This document shows positions 23,994 through 36,811 of a stretch of DNA of 64,000 nt, piece after piece. The notes under the pieces were generated by a model that saw only the letters and a program-made list of their open reading frames with translations, made no database searches and was not told where the DNA came from. The position numbers and the translations under genes are program-made. The stretch lies in NCBI RefSeq assembly GCF_964204645.1, contig NC_134027.1, forward strand, positions 24,230,485 through 24,294,484, in the 5' to 3' direction. The stretch's first letter is position 1; each line of letters begins with the position of its first letter. This stretch comes from Tubulanus polymorphus (Eukaryota; Nemertea; Palaeonemertea; Tubulaniformes; Tubulanidae).

Positions 23994-24952
23994 ATGTTTA
24001 CGAAAATTCTGTTCATCGTGTTGGTGTTGTCTATGGTGGTTGAAGGTATGAAAATGTCATCAAGTATTTTTGAAAAACAGCCAAAATCTAATCTAACCCC
24101 CCCCCCTTTCGAAATTTCTTTCTCTTTTATGATACGTAGCGCGTCGTTTCGTAAGACATCGGAAGTATGTCGGATGTTTTAAAGACAGCCGCCATAGAGA
24201 TATGAGACTGATTAGGACACAGGGACGCATGACTGTCGGGAGATGCATAGGTATTTGTGGGCGCAAAGGTGAGTACAATTCGATTTTTCGAAACATTTTT
24301 GACATCAATTTACCTTCTTCACGGGTTTCCTAGTATCACAGCCTTCTTCCAGGCGATGCAGCTGCAGCGGTTCGAATTCGTTTGTAGTTTGTTCTCGGGA
24401 AGGGGCTTCGATTAATTTCTGACCTCGGATTCCCGAGAAGGAACTAAATTTTGAATATGTTGCATACGAAAATCGTGGTCATTCTGTTAAATAGCACCGT
24501 ACATTCTGAATATGTGGAGAAAATTTAAAAAAGTTTCCAATATATACAGAATATAAAAGATTAAGATCGCATCTTAATTTTTCAAGAATCAATAGAAAAA
24601 TAAACGACGTACAACACACCTGACGATGGTCTCAGGGGATTCCGAAGTGTCGTGCATTTTACATTTACTTCTTGAAAAATAAACATTCTTTTTCTATCTT
24701 CTAAATTCTATATATATATATATGGTGGGTTTAAAACTAATTACAACGTACATTTTTCCAGGATATAGATTTGCCGGTCTTCAGAATGGTAAGAAATGTT
24801 TCTGTGGTAATCATGTCGGTATGCATGGCCCAGCACATGAATCTCAATGCAATAAGCGTTGCACAGGAGACAGGCGAGATGTATGTGGAGGCAGTTGGAG
24901 AAACTCGGTATACTCCACTTTGCACTCACGTAAAGACTTCAAATGGGTGTAA
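23994..24952 (+). CDS. Secreted single WSC-domain protein, gene D
   Basis: Exons 23994-24045, 24140-24268 and 24762-24952 (123 aa). Signal exon identical to gene B at protein level; the WSC domain differs at a few sites (RRFVRHRK, TGDRRDVCGG) and the tail is RKDFKWV. Poly(A) signal at 24980-24985. It is the block 2 partner of gene B, and the near identity implies recent duplication or gene conversion. Confidence 0.9.
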
Positions 24953-25069
24953 ATTCGATGTTCATCGATTGAGAACCTCAATAAAGATTGATATAACATT
25001 TCTTTCGCCGTTTTACTTATATTTCAAATAACATCGGGTGACACAAATAGAGCTGAGCCCTAGCCTGGT

Positions 25070-25450
25070 TTATTGTCTAGTTCAAAGCGGAATGAATTGT
25101 CGGGTTAACAGAGATGTCCTGGGTTCGAACCTGGTTTATTGACGCTAGTTTAAAGCGGAATGAATTGAGTATAAACAGGGATGTCATGGGTTCGAACCTG
25201 GTTTATTGACTCTAGTTCAAAGCGGAAAGAATTGAGGATCAAGAGGGATGTCCTGGGTTCGAACCAGGTTTATTGTCTCTAGTTCAAAGCGCAATAAATT
25301 TAGTGTCAACAGGGATGACCTGGGTTCGAACCTGGTTAATCGTCTCTAGTTCAAAGCGAAATGATATGAATATGAACAGGGATGTCCTGGGTTCGAACCT
25401 GGTTTATTGTCCCTAGTTCAAAGCGGAATGAATAGAGGATAAACCGTGAT
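25070..25450. repeat. tRNA-promoter-like tandem array after WSC gene D (~6 units)
   Basis: Same unit as 18405-18945, more diverged (TTTAAAGCGG and GATGTCATGGGTTCG variants). Confidence 0.9.
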
Positions 25451-25813
25451 GTACTGGGTGACACAACACATATGCTGATACAACGCGATTGTTCATACTG
25501 ATTCTAGTATCCTAATGCTGCTGAATTTATGATAACAGGTGTCCTAGGTTCTTTTCGTAAGATTTTTGGTATACGCATATACGTACAAAAACCATAGCGG
25601 GAATTGAACAAAAATCCATTTTGTTGCGCCAAAGCGGCCGTTAGCATTTTCCACGCGGTCTAAGTACCTCATTCAAACAGAATTCAATTTTGGCACACAC
25701 AACGGAACAAGGTCGGATCCAGTGGGACTCGTCCCCCCAAATCTTTTAGAGCCCTTAAATTTTCTTTCTTTCATTTTATAAAGAAATATGAATTGTTCCC
25801 GATGACAGCCAAC

Positions 25814-26176
25814 TGTTAGGTTGGAAGATCCTCGGTTGATGGTGATTTCCAATGTGGGGTAACTAGTCAGAGGTATAGAGCCAGGAACGAACGTAAGAGT
25901 CGAATATATGCGTGTTATATAGATTCAATCGTCGATGATATAAGGTAAAAATGACAATTTAACATAATCGGGGGGTTAGTTTATATAGATATATGGTTAG
26001 TTACAAGAAACATGATATCACATATATAATCTGATTAGTCGTGGTTAATAAGTTGATCTCCCGTGTTTGTAAACAACAAGGGAGTTTCCAAGAGATTAAC
26101 CACGTCTAGGCAAGAAAAGTTCGATATAAATAATTAATCACGTAAATAGGTCGATTGTAATCCTATCTGCGTAACA
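25814..26176. mobile_element. Candidate solo LTR
   Basis: TGTTAGGTTGGAAG...CTGCGTAACA with CAAC at 25810-25813 and 26177-26180. A related repeat copy near 21360-21405 lacks this segment, which supports an insertion. No coding sequence. Confidence 0.45.
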
Positions 26177-26180
26177 CAAC

Positions 26181-26700
26181 AAATAGCCTTGGAGAAGACA
26201 AACATTTCAAAATTTTCTGACAGAGGGCCCCTGACATTCAACGTAGAGGACTTCTACAGCAACATCTACCCAAGAAGAAACTAAAATAGACTTTTAGGCC
26301 TCATAGAAAACGACAAAAATACATATTATAATGGACAAAATGATTTTCAATCTCGTTGTACATTATAGTTCCAAAACCTCGATGCATTGAATAAGGCAGC
26401 CAGCAAAGTTAGGCCTATCCTCAATCAGCCGCTTGTCAGTTCAGGCTGGTTGGAAGGTTGTTTGAATGAACTGGAACCGAAATTTCTAATTATGCGGGCT
26501 TCGATCTTAACAAAAAATGCTCGAATTAATTCGATCGCCGATCACACAACTATCTGTACTTCGATGTGATATCCCTGCTAATCCTCAATTCATTCCGCTT
26601 TGAACTGGAGACAATAAAAATAAATCACACTAGGGCGCAGCTCTATTTGTGTCACCCGAGGTGATTTGAAATATAAGTAAAACGGTGAAAGAAATGTAAT
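26181..26700. other. Non-coding interval right of the solo LTR
   Basis: Contains a dispersed repeat at 26330-26530 whose inverted relative is at 42440-42700, and one diverged minus-strand WSC-type array unit at 26580-26625 (ATTCCGCTTTGAACTGGAGA). No gene seen. Confidence 0.5.
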
Positions 26701-26740
26701 ATCAATCTTTATTGAGGTTCTCAATCGATGAACCTCGAAT

Positions 26741-27634
26741 TTACACCCCTCTGATGTCTTTAGATGAGTGCAAAGTGGAGTATACTGAGTTTCTCCATCT
26801 GCCTCCACATATTTCTCGCCTGTTTCCTGCGCAACGCTTATTGCATTGAGATTCAGGTGCTGGGCCATTCATACCGACACGATTACCGCAGAAACATTGC
26901 CAACTAAACTGAAGACCGGCAAATCTATATCCTGAAAAAAATGTGCGTAGTAATGAGTTTAAAACCCGCTATATAAATATATAATTTAAAAGATAGAAAT
27001 CTAATTTTTATTTTTTTAAGAATCATAAGTAAAATACAAGACACTTCGGACTCGCCCTATCGTCAGCTATACGTCGTGTATTTTGCTTTTGATTCTTGCC
27101 GATTTAAATCTGTATATATCGGGTTTAAAATTTGCACCACATCAGAGCGTACGGTGCTATTTAACAGAATGACCACGATTTCTGTATGCAACATTTCAAA
27201 CTTTAGTACCTTCTCGGGAATCTGAGATCAGAAATTCATCTAAACCCCTTCCCGAGAACAAACTACAAACGAATCCGAAGCATTGCTGCATCGCCTGGAA
27301 GAAGGCTGCGGCGGTTGAAAACCCATGAAGAAGGTAAATTGATGTCAAAAATGTTTCAAAATATCGAATAGTCCTTACCTTTTCGCTTACAAACAGCTAT
27401 GCATTTGTCGATAGTCATGCCTTTCCTATCAACTGCCCGACTCGATTTCATATCTCTCTTCTTGCTGTCTTTATAACATCCGACATACTTCCGAAATTCT
27501 GCCGAACTATCAGCTATCAGAAAAGAGAAAGAAATTTCGAAAGGGGGCCGATTAGACTCTTTCACAAATACTTAATGATATTTACCAACGACCAAAATGA
27601 ACGCCAACGCGATGAACAGAGTTTTTGTAAACAT
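26741..27634 (-). CDS. Secreted single WSC-domain protein, gene E (minus strand)
   Basis: Minus-strand exons 27634-27586, 27513-27379 and 26931-26741 (124 aa). Signal peptide MFTKTLFIALAFILVV; exon 1 is one codon shorter than in A and C because the donor moved, but the phase is kept. WSC domain with SKKRDMKSSRAVDRKG, KCIAVC, QCFC, QCNKRC, ICGG. The poly(A) signal is the complement of 26708-26713. It is type A in promoter and sequence, and the only family member facing left, so it lies tail-to-tail with gene D. Confidence 0.9.
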
Positions 27635-27857
27635 CCTGAAAGCGAATTAAAAATGTTCATAAATTAAGAGTTAAATCGAGTCGAAAACGAATGCAAAGAG
27701 AAATTCCTGGTAGAATGGTGGACAGGAACTGACTTTACCTAGATGCGCGAGTGTAAAGAGAAATACCTGGTCGACAGAAGGAGTGGTAGATGACAACACT
27801 GACTTTAACTAGAAGATTTATATTTTCGCAACTGATTTGACATTCTATGTGGCTCAG

Positions 27858-27865
27858 TATTTATA
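27858..27865 (-). promoter_or_regulatory. TATA box of WSC gene E, with a second upstream promoter copy
   Basis: The complement of TATTTATA reads TATAAATA. A near repeat of the promoter segment (CATTCTATGTGGCTC, then GTATTTATACGATTAAGACAT) lies further upstream at 27970-28025, so the promoter is tandemly duplicated. Confidence 0.7.
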
Positions 27866-28289
27866 CGATTAAGACATGACAAACAAAGTTAATGCTATAG
27901 AAAAAATGGTGCCGGTCTCAGACTTTAAACAGAAGGAGTGATAGATGAATGCAAACACTAAGCTGATTTTACATTCTATGTGGCTCGGTATTTATACGAT
28001 TAAGACATGGCATACAAAGTTAATGCTATAGAAAAAATAGTGCCGGTCTCTGACTTTAAAAAAAACGGAGGCACTAAATTAACCAGTGTCCACAATGAGA
28101 TTTAAGATTTACAATTTAATACGTTTGACAAATCGACTGAATTTGTGAAAGTACTGAATTGACGATCACGCATTTACCGGTTCCACTGAATTGAAATTAG
28201 GAATTGAAGAGATATTTACATGATCGATAGCGCGGAATATTCACAAATAACATCTCATTTTCTCAACAATGAACGAGTATTTGTTGGTC

Positions 28290-28385
28290 GATCTCCTAGT
28301 CGTCGTATGCACTTTCCTGATGAGTTTTTGTATCAGCTCCAGAACAATTAACTACCCCTAGAAATCTGCCCGTCACAAAACGAAT
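28290..28385 (-). promoter_or_regulatory. Relic of a type B WSC leader upstream of gene E
   Basis: On the minus strand this reads TTTCTAGGGGTAGTTAATTG then CTGATACAAAAACTCATCAG, matching the type B leader. No following WSC exons are found, so it is a promoter fossil. Confidence 0.55.
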
Positions 28386-29384
28386 ATGTTCAATACATCG
28401 TTTCTTAACAAAGTTCCAGTCATTTGGCAAACAATCGATAACAAAATTAGAAAATCTCCACCAATTCATTCATTGATCACCCGGCTCTACAAAATACACC
28501 TCATCAATAGATATTAGATATTCATCCCCTCCCCTAAAATATTCTATCATGGTATGTTTATGTTATACAATAGTTATTGTAGTATCACCATTGTAATGTT
28601 GTATGCTGTTTTGAAAATAGCTTACCATAAGCCGCGATCACACGGAGACGATTTGGCCCGGGCCAAATTTGGTCCGTGCCTAATTAGAGATGGCGTTCAC
28701 ACGCAAACCAATCACTCGATACTCGAGATGTAGTTCGAATTTTTGGCTTGACCGAACACAGCTGTTATGATAGGCAATTTTTGATATTTAAAAAACATGC
28801 GCAAATCGATAGCAGTTGTATGTTCATAATACATACAACTCTATTCACTGGGAATTCCTGAACGGCCATGTTTTGACTAATGGTTTTTCGATGTCTATTT
28901 GCTTTTGTTCACTAGAAATTCACAAACGGGCAAGTTTTGGCTTAATGATTATATAATATTAATTTGCTTTTGTTACTGGTTATGTCTCGGATTAATAAGA
29001 AATATTTTGGATTTAGTTTTCAAGACAAAGTCAAGTGTCAACGTCTACATGTTTGGAAACCGAGATAACCCCGGGCTTGTTTCTTAACCAGGTTGCTAAG
29101 AACATTAATTCTTGAGGCCCTGATGGGTGAATCAGGTCCCGAGGTTGGTCGTCGGCCCTCCCCAAATGTGGTGGCGTTGGTCACGAGAATAGTTCATTGG
29201 AAACCACATTTTGAAAGTATAAAAATAAGAGACATTGCTGAGCTAGTTGGGAGAGCACCCGGGAGAACAACGGGGAAGAACACATTCAAGAAATTAGGAA
29301 ACAAAGATTTGTAAAAGGTGTCCATTACGTAGGAAACACGAATATAATAAAATAGTTGTGAGTATCTAGATTTCGGAATATATA
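28386..29384. other. Intergenic stretch without recognised genes
   Basis: Contains GGCCCGGGCCAAATTTGGTCC near 28655, related to a palindromic segment at 37625-37760. The ORF at 29093-29314 has no motif I recognise. Confidence 0.4.
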
Positions 29385-29530
29385 CACATGAGTTGTTTAT
29401 TTATTTTGGTCTCGGGTCAAAATTCAAATTATATACACATGAGTTGTTTATCTATTTTGGTCTCGGGTCAAAATTCAAATTATATACACATGAGTTGCTT
29501 ATTTATTTTGGTCTCGGGTCAAAATTCAAT
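29385..29530. repeat. 51-bp tandem repeat, three units
   Basis: Units of TTTTGGTCTCGGGTCAAAAT plus TCAAATTATATACACATGAG, nearly identical. The length is a multiple of three, so a false repetitive ORF runs through it. Confidence 0.85.
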
Positions 29531-30359
29531 TTGTGTCGTTGTGCGGAGCTGAGGAAGGATACGCTCTCCAACGATATTTTGGTTCCTTCTTCGGGTCGCA
29601 TAACACAGCAATGAGGATCCGGTCCTCAAAAGTACCTCATTTTTCAACGAAAAATTAAACATTCTAATCCCGGAACAACAAATCGATCGCGCGCACTGGG
29701 CAGCGATCCTTTGATCCTCGACGCCCGCGCCCATTAATCGTAAAGTTCGTGCTACTGGACATCTAGACAAAGAGCGCGTCGTAAAACTGAGAAGGAACTC
29801 AAAGGAACTAGAACACGTGTCTGTGGTATGTAACCCCATGTTTTCATGAACTACCGAAGACCGGGGTCAGCTAAAATGATATCGAGTTACGGGCAGAGAT
29901 GCCACGACCACAATTTGGGTTCACCTTTAACTCGTGTTAATTCTGAGAGGAAACTGATGGCTCATTCATGATTGGGAGAATTTAGAAAAAGCTCGGAAAC
30001 ATATACACAGAGCATCTAAAACAGCTCATGGCCGTCCCGCTTACAAAAGTGAACATTTGTTATACAGTCATATTGTAGCTCATCTTCCTCCAAGTCTTCC
30101 TCTGTGTACAGTACCTCGTAGCCTAATATATCGATTTTCCATTTGACAAACTCTGATCAAAGCTCTTGTGAAGGGTGTCGTTAATGAAAAATCAATTGTT
30201 TTGCCCTATTCTATAAGTTCCGTAACAGCATGGTTAATTCGGATCAGTCAAATTGCTGAACAGATCGCCTCGGTGACGTCACAAAAAGGAAACCGTACGT
30301 ACAAGTACATCGTGCGAAGCCTCATTACCATAGTCTTTCTTCGTTCTTAAGAAAGTACA

Positions 30360-31325
30360 GGAGCATTCATTAGATATAGATGTTGCCCTAAAATTATTTG
30401 ATTCAATGGTCATATCTGTTTTATCATTTGGTTCTGAAGTATGGGTGGCACGAAAATCAAGGGATATTGGAAAAGGTGCATCTCTCTTTTTGTAAATATC
30501 TTTTAAAGTTGAGAAGGTCGACCCCCAGTATATTTGTATATGGGGAACTGGGTCGTTTTCCCCTTGAGGTTACTATTAAGATACGTATGCTTAACTTTTG
30601 GGCAAAACTAGTGAATGATGAAAATAGTATGTCGTCTATGATGTATCGCTATTTATATAGATCACAAATCAGAATCTGGACAGAATCTGTTAGAAACTAT
30701 TGGCCTAGGTTATTTTTGGATTGACCAGTCAGTAGTAAATGTAAATTTGTTCAAAACCTTAATAGAACAAAGGATTAGAGATCATTATATCCAAAATTGG
30801 CAAGGTATAGTTAGAGAAAGTCCGGGTGCCTCAACATACAAATTTTTTAAAGTAGATTGGGGCTACGAAAATTACCTTAATAGCTTGCCACAAGATTTGA
30901 GAATTGCCTTGTGCAGATTTAGATACTCTAATCATAAATTGCCAATAGAGTTAGGTAGATACCAGGGTGTTGCCAGGGGAAATCGGTACTGCGTCAAATG
31001 CCAAGCTAATGTTGTTGGTGACGAGAAACATTTTCCATTAAATTGTTCATATTTTTCGGATTTACGTCTAAAATTCATCCACCTTCGTTTTTGGAGATCT
31101 CCAGACCAATTCGCACGCCTTTTAAATTCTACATGTGAAGCTTTGAGTAATTTAGCAATATTTATTAAAAAGGGTTTATTATCATATGTTTAAAGCCATG
31201 ATATTCTAGCTTGTATCTTTTTTTTGTATTAAAGTGTACTATGTTGTTGTTATTATTTTGTAAACTACTCTGTGCTCTGCGCATTAAGTATTAATTGTGG
31301 AGCAATAAACTGAAACTGAAACTGA
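30360..31325 (+). pseudogene. LINE (Jockey/CR1-like) 3' end with frameshifts
   Basis: RT C-terminal region split over frames: LKLFDSMVISVLSFGSEVW, then (new frame, 30398-30724) KVHLSFCKYLLKLRRSTPSI and VYGELGRFPLE, then (30747-31193) RFRYSNHKLPIELGRYQGV and CVKCQANVVGDEKHFPLNC. At least two frameshifts and a stop separate these blocks. It ends with a 3' UTR and an ACTGAA repeat tail (31309-31325), which directly abuts the foldback element. Family assignment is by the conserved HKLPIE.GRY and C..C..GDE.H blocks. Confidence 0.85.
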
Positions 31326-31337
31326 ATGGTTAAAACA

Positions 31338-33099
31338 ATAAACCATTTTACAGTTGCTAGCCGCCATTTTGTTAGGGTACTTTTGCCCCGTATTGTTGGG
31401 TCATTTTTTTCTCTTTTTTAAAAACCCTCCGTGATGTGTATTGTATTATATTTCATCTACCCATGGATGGATTTTGACAGTTTCAGCAACATTCAAACCG
31501 CATAAATCTCTAGTTTTCTGTTATGTAAAAATCATTTCTCAAATTTACAACAATGCGACATGAGAGCGATATAAAAATCGGTGGTCAGTTTTTGCCGTGC
31601 GCATAGAAATCAAGGGTACTGAAATTTGAAGTTCGTTATTTTCAGAAATAATTTTCTAAAAAATCCAAACATTTCAAGCACTGTGCGCATAAACACCCCC
31701 TTTCAGGTGAACTTTGAAATTTTAAGATATCTTTCCTAGTTTTTTTCCTATGGCACTTTAACTGCAGCGCGTGTATTGTCATTCCGAGATTCGGCGCTGT
31801 TTTCTTTGCGTGTATTTTAGTATATGGGTGTTATTTCTTCATTTTCACTACACTTGTCTCTACGGAAAATGGTTTTAATTGTTGGTACGAGTATCAGGTT
31901 TAAATATCACGTCGTTTATGCAATATAATAGGTCGAAGACATTAGAGATGTTGGGGTTTAAGGGATTTTTCTGACCAGTTTTAGCAGCGAGACTGAGCGG
32001 CATTTTGATCACGCATTCGAAGTTGCGCGCGGGAAGAGAATATATGGGCCTATATTGAGATGGAAGAAGAAAAGAAATATATCACTCAAAATCGAGTATG
32101 ATGACCATTTAAATCAGTAGTCTATCAATAAATTTACATAAAAATCTACTGAAATTAGATGGATGGAGAAGTGGTCAAAAAGCTGGACAAATGGGGTGGG
32201 GCAAATATTCAGCTACTTTCTATGAATACTTTGTATTAAGTACACACAAGATTGATTAGATTGGGAAGAAAATATAGGAAAATGTTTTCTTGTTTTGGTG
32301 GTGAAATATCAAGTATCAAGTTCGAATGTCAGACGCACGTGATAAAAAGTAAAAAGTGACATCTACCATCACAAAAACGCAAGAAGTGTGTGGATTGCAT
32401 TTACAACAAAAGAGTGATATTTTTGGGTTTTCTTGGGTGCATGTACGTAAGCCTCTGCCTGCCGTAAAAGCGGCTACCATTACAGCCATTACGAACTAGC
32501 GCCGGAGAACGGAATACAGTATTAATGCCGTAATATTTAAACCTGATACTCGTACCAACAATTAAAACCATTTTCCGTAGAGACAAGTGTAGTGAAAATG
32601 AAGAAATAACACCCATATACTGAAATACACGCAAAGAAAACAGCGCCGAATCTCGGAATGACAATACACGCGCTGCAGTTAAAGTGCCATACGAAAAAAA
32701 CTAGGCAAGATATCTTAAAATATCTTAAAAGTTCACCTGAAAGGGGGCGTTTATGCGCACAGTGCTTGAAATGTTTGGATTTTTTAGAAAATTATTTCTG
32801 AAAATAACGAAATTTCAGTACCCTGGATTTCTATGCGCACGGCAAAAACTGACCACCGATTTTTATATCGCTCTCATGTCGCATTGTTGTAAATTTGAGA
32901 AATGATTTTTACATAACTGAAAACTAGAGATTTATGCGGTTTGAATGTTGCTGAAGTTGTCAAAATCCATCCATGGGCAGATGAAATATGATACAATACA
33001 CATCACGGATAGTTTTTAAAAAAACGAAAAAAATGACCCAACAATACGGGACAAAAGTACCCTAACAAAATGGCGGCTAGCAACTGTAAAATGGTTTAT
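31338..33099. mobile_element. 1.76-kb foldback element with long inverted arms, copy 1
   Basis: Ends ATAAACCATTTTACAGTTGC and its complement. The arms run inward about 580 bp each (for example GGTACGAGTATCAGGTTTAA at ~31883 against its complement at ~32540), with a ~600-bp unique centre. No transposase. An 87-codon ORF kept in both copies spans an arm and is probably not coding. Copy 2 (40319-42074) is almost identical. It sits in the intron just before an orphan Ig exon. Confidence 0.88.
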
Positions 33100-33195
33100 C
33101 GGGTACTTTTTGTAAATATTCGATCGTGGAACTATTCCGCTAAACGCAGCACTGGGTCCTCACTTGTTTTGATCTTATGTATATTGTTGATTTAG

Positions 33196-33477
33196 GTAAC
33201 GTTGAACTGCGATGCCACCGGGTATCCGCTACCAGAAATCCGTTTCTACAAAACACATATAATGAATGGTTTGAGCGACTTCGAACAAAAATCCACCGAG
33301 TTAACATCGAAGGGTAACGTTGAGTTGGTCACATCTCGTCAACCAGAGCGGGTTATGGCTCGTTTGGTGATCAGGTCGCCGACGGCAGCTGACCTGACCG
33401 GCTGGTATTCGTATACCTGTCGCGCTAAAAACAAATACATGGAAGCATTTCGCGCTATGACGCTGCTGGGAAACTAG
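33196..33477 (+). pseudogene. Orphan Ig-domain exon (5' part of its gene missing)
   Basis: 282 nt, the same length and acceptor context as exon 4 of the complete neighbour (36530-36811): GTAACGTTGAACTGCGATGC coding VTLNCDATGYPLPEIRFYK, and ending with SYTCRAKN and a stop. It is a single I-set-like Ig domain half (Cys in TLNC, Cys in YTC). Exons 1-3 are absent: upstream is the foldback element and then a LINE. It may be the exon lost from the right-hand gene at 37464. Confidence 0.8.
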
Positions 33478-34097
33478 ATAAGATGTACGGACGGGGCAAT
33501 TATTTGAGTAATGCAGAATCGAAATGAGTGTTTGTGCTTTCTTTTCCCCGAATCCACGTCGACCAATGTGAGAAACGGTATCGTCAATTTTACTTTCGGC
33601 GATACTCATTTGAACTGGCATCGTGTACAATTTAAAATAATGCATCGACGAAAGATCTATGATAAACTCCTACGGTGAGTGGAGACATGCAGGTCCTCGA
33701 ATTCGTGCAATGTTATACAATTTTGTTTATGTCATTCATTTAGAATAAAATCATCATTGAGAAAACAGTGTACAATTTGAAACAAAAATCATATTTCCAT
33801 CGTAACTTTTCGTTTCTCTCCAGGTAAGATTTGCCACCATTTTGTAAATGTAAAGCGTTTGATGATATTTGTGATTGCGGAGGAGGGCACGTTGATTCGA
33901 ATGTGAATTATTTCTAACAAACATATTTAGGACCTACTTTGGAAAACAACTCGTAATCACGATAAACATTACCGGGTAATATGTTAAACGTAGCAATTAC
34001 CCACTTGTAATCTATGTGGAAAGACCAAATATTCCATCATTTGTGAATAAAGGGCTTGTTTATACAAGTTTGGCAGTTCACACGCAGTGTAAGCACT

Positions 34098-36811
34098 ATG
34101 GAGGGAAAGCTAAGTTGGTCCTTTTTCGCAGTAATTTTCACGGTGAGTAAGATGTCTCAGTCTTTGTTCGATTTAGAAACGAATAAATGAATGACCGATT
34201 TTTGTAGATATTCTGAAATGTATCAGAGGAAAATTCATGGTGTAGGCCTATAGCAGTTTCACGTTTTAATCTCGATGAAGCACTCTGAATCCGTGTAATT
34301 ACATAACATAATTGCACAATATAAAAGAATAACGAGTCTCAAATGTTTGTTTGAGCTGTAGTTTATTTTTTGTTTTAACGTTTCGACTATATCCTGATAG
34401 TTATCTTATAACCGATTGTAATCTACAAGAAGACATTGGAAAATTCATCACTGAATGCTTTGATAAATCATTCACATATCTATCTCAAATGTATATAACT
34501 ACTTGTTTAGTTTTTATTTTTATTTGTTTATTATTATACCTGTTGATCTCAAATACTTTTCATATTCTGTATGTCTCAGTACGCAAGGATTTTGAATACA
34601 ATGAAGGGTCGTCTGCGAATCTGAATCTATGAATCTTCAGAAATGTTAAGATTACAAACAAAATCATGGAAATCCATTAACAGAGATACTTATCCATTAA
34701 CCAGATATCTGGCCATGTTTTGTTTGTATGAATTGTTACAGGTATGTATCGCGTCGTTTGGTATTGTTTGGGCAGACGATCAGGATAATGAGTGCTCGGA
34801 TAATCTCGGTTGGATTCGGCGAGTTGAAGTTTCCGAGTACGAACCACGAAAACCGTTCGTCATATCAGTCACCGCTGATACGAGCCTGGAATTAGAAACC
34901 CACTGGTATATTCGGTTTTCCGAACGAGAAGTGCTGATCACCAATACGGGTAAATTAGTCCATATACGTATACGTATATACCAGAAATACTTATCTAAAT
35001 AAGTCGCAATCATAAATAACATCGTCCGGCGTCCTGTAAACCACTGATAATTAATAAAACTGATGAAATTTCTGTAGTATAAAAGGAAAAAAGAAACTTA
35101 GTTATTTCGTTTCTTATACTTTCGATTTTCAGCAGATCAGGAGGTGTGAGTCTCAGTATGATGCGAAGGTCTCTGAATTTACATTTCCAGATGCTGGAGA
35201 TGATGATGGATACGGTAAAATATCTCAACAAACTTCGGGCTCGTCAACAACAGCGCGTTTAGAAGTCGAATCAGCCCCAGAAACACTAGAAAAAATAGCA
35301 ACGTACCGACTGATGCTAATACTGACTGGCTGCCAAACATACACCATACATGTCATGGTAGATGCCGGTAAAATGGCAATCGTGCGCGATATCCCGTTGG
35401 GTAGAGCTACCGGGTCTCCGGAGACAATAGTGCTGGAAGATACAGTCGATGGTACGGTGACGTTACAGCGACGCTTGACGTTCGATGTCACTGAAGCGGC
35501 CCCGCAATTCTCACGCAGTAAGGCCAGTGAAGGCATCGTGAGTGCCACGTCTGAAGACTGGTACAAATCATTAGATAACGACGGTAAAGAAGCGGACCAT
35601 TACAGTCCGAACTTGATCGACAATCACGGAACGTATAACAAATGGATCGACGATCTGACCTACGAGGCGAAGATGGTCGTTAAACTGAACGCAACAGATG
35701 AAAATACCGGCGAATACTGCGCATCAGCCCCATACTTGGATTTAGGCGTCGACAAAGTAGTTGAGATTTACACTTCCATGTGTTCACTCATGACCGAGAG
35801 AAGCGATTTCGGAAAGATCAAAAATGTAATGGTATATGCACCTCCGTTAGACCAGGATATATGGCACATCAAAATTGACGCTCTGGAGAAGTTTGGTGTA
35901 GTACCTATCAGCCATAAAGAGAAGACCATTGTCACTGTATTCACCGTCGCTTATCCGAGTCCTTATATTCTGATGACGAGCAAAAATGGTCAATTCGTAA
36001 AACCAGTTTCGACGATTCGCGCGAATAGCTTTCTCGAATCCTATTTTGAAGTGGATGGAAGCCAGTCGGCGATTTTCGAGGATCAGTGGAAGTTGGACGT
36101 CGGTTATCGAAATTCGATTCAAACGAAAGCGATCAAATTCGCGAAGTTCGAACCGATTACATTCATTTCAAACAAACAAATGACGAGATTTGTGTTCGAT
36201 GCGACTAGCAAGAAACAGGTAACATATTCTAAAATAGTTCTTGATCGAGTGTATTTGTTGGTACCTGCGAAATACTAATTCTGGACTCCTTCTTATTGGT
36301 GAATTGCACCTTTTTTGGTAAAAGATTGAAAATTACTGTATTTATTTTCTTATTCAACTGTCGTATAACATTATGGATCCTATCATGCTTGGTTCTAGTT
36401 AGTTACCTAAATCGTTGGTGTGGTAGGTTTAAAATAATCGGGTGGTTTTTGAAAATATTCGATCGTGGAACTATTAAACACAGCACTGGGTCCTGACTTG
36501 TTTTGATCTTATGTTTATTGATGTTATAGGTAACGTTGAACTGCGATGCCACCGGATATCCGCTACCAGAAATCCGTTTCTACAAAACACTCAGAATGAA
36601 TGGTTTGCAAAACTTCGAAAAGAAATCCACCGAGATTAAATCGACGGGTAACAAGAAGGTGGTCATATCTCGTCAACCGACGCGGGTTATGGCTCGTTTG
36701 GTGATCACGTCACCGACAGCAGCTGACGTAGGCGGCAGGTATTCACAGTACACCTGTCGCGCTAAAAACGAATACATGGAAAAATTTGGCTTTATGACGC
36801 TGGAAAACTAG
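34098..36811 (+). CDS. Secreted Ig-domain protein of unknown function, complete copy
   Basis: Exons: 34098-34142 and 34742-34949 (signal peptide WSFFAVIFTVCIASFGIVWA, then DDQDNECSDNLGW), 35141-36218 (359 codons of unfamiliar sequence, with ILTGCQTYTIHVMVDAGKM, DIPLGRA, GEYC, SVAYPSPYILMTS-like runs), and 36530-36811 (C-terminal Ig domain, TLNCDATGYPLPEIRF to YTCRAKN). Predicted ~537 aa, secreted, no membrane segment seen. Problem: exon 2 ends in phase 1 (ACG-G) while exon 3 needs phase 2; both tandem copies show it, so a junction is misread or a tiny exon is missed. The central region matches no family I know. The Ig domain lacks the usual core Trp, having Tyr in RFYK. Confidence 0.72.

Larger units (their letters stand above)
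18984..25509. repeat. Tandem segmental duplication, block 2
   Basis: Head-to-tail copy of block 1, with the common right end GATTCTAGTA. It carries WSC genes C and D, a shorter first array, a 450-bp insertion (21811-22260) absent from block 1, and a longer MITE. Confidence 0.93.

Noticed and set aside
32401-32664. 87-codon minus-strand ORF conserved in both foldback elements (also 41379-41642)
   Set aside because: It lies largely in an inverted arm, so sequence identity follows from copy identity. No recognisable domain.
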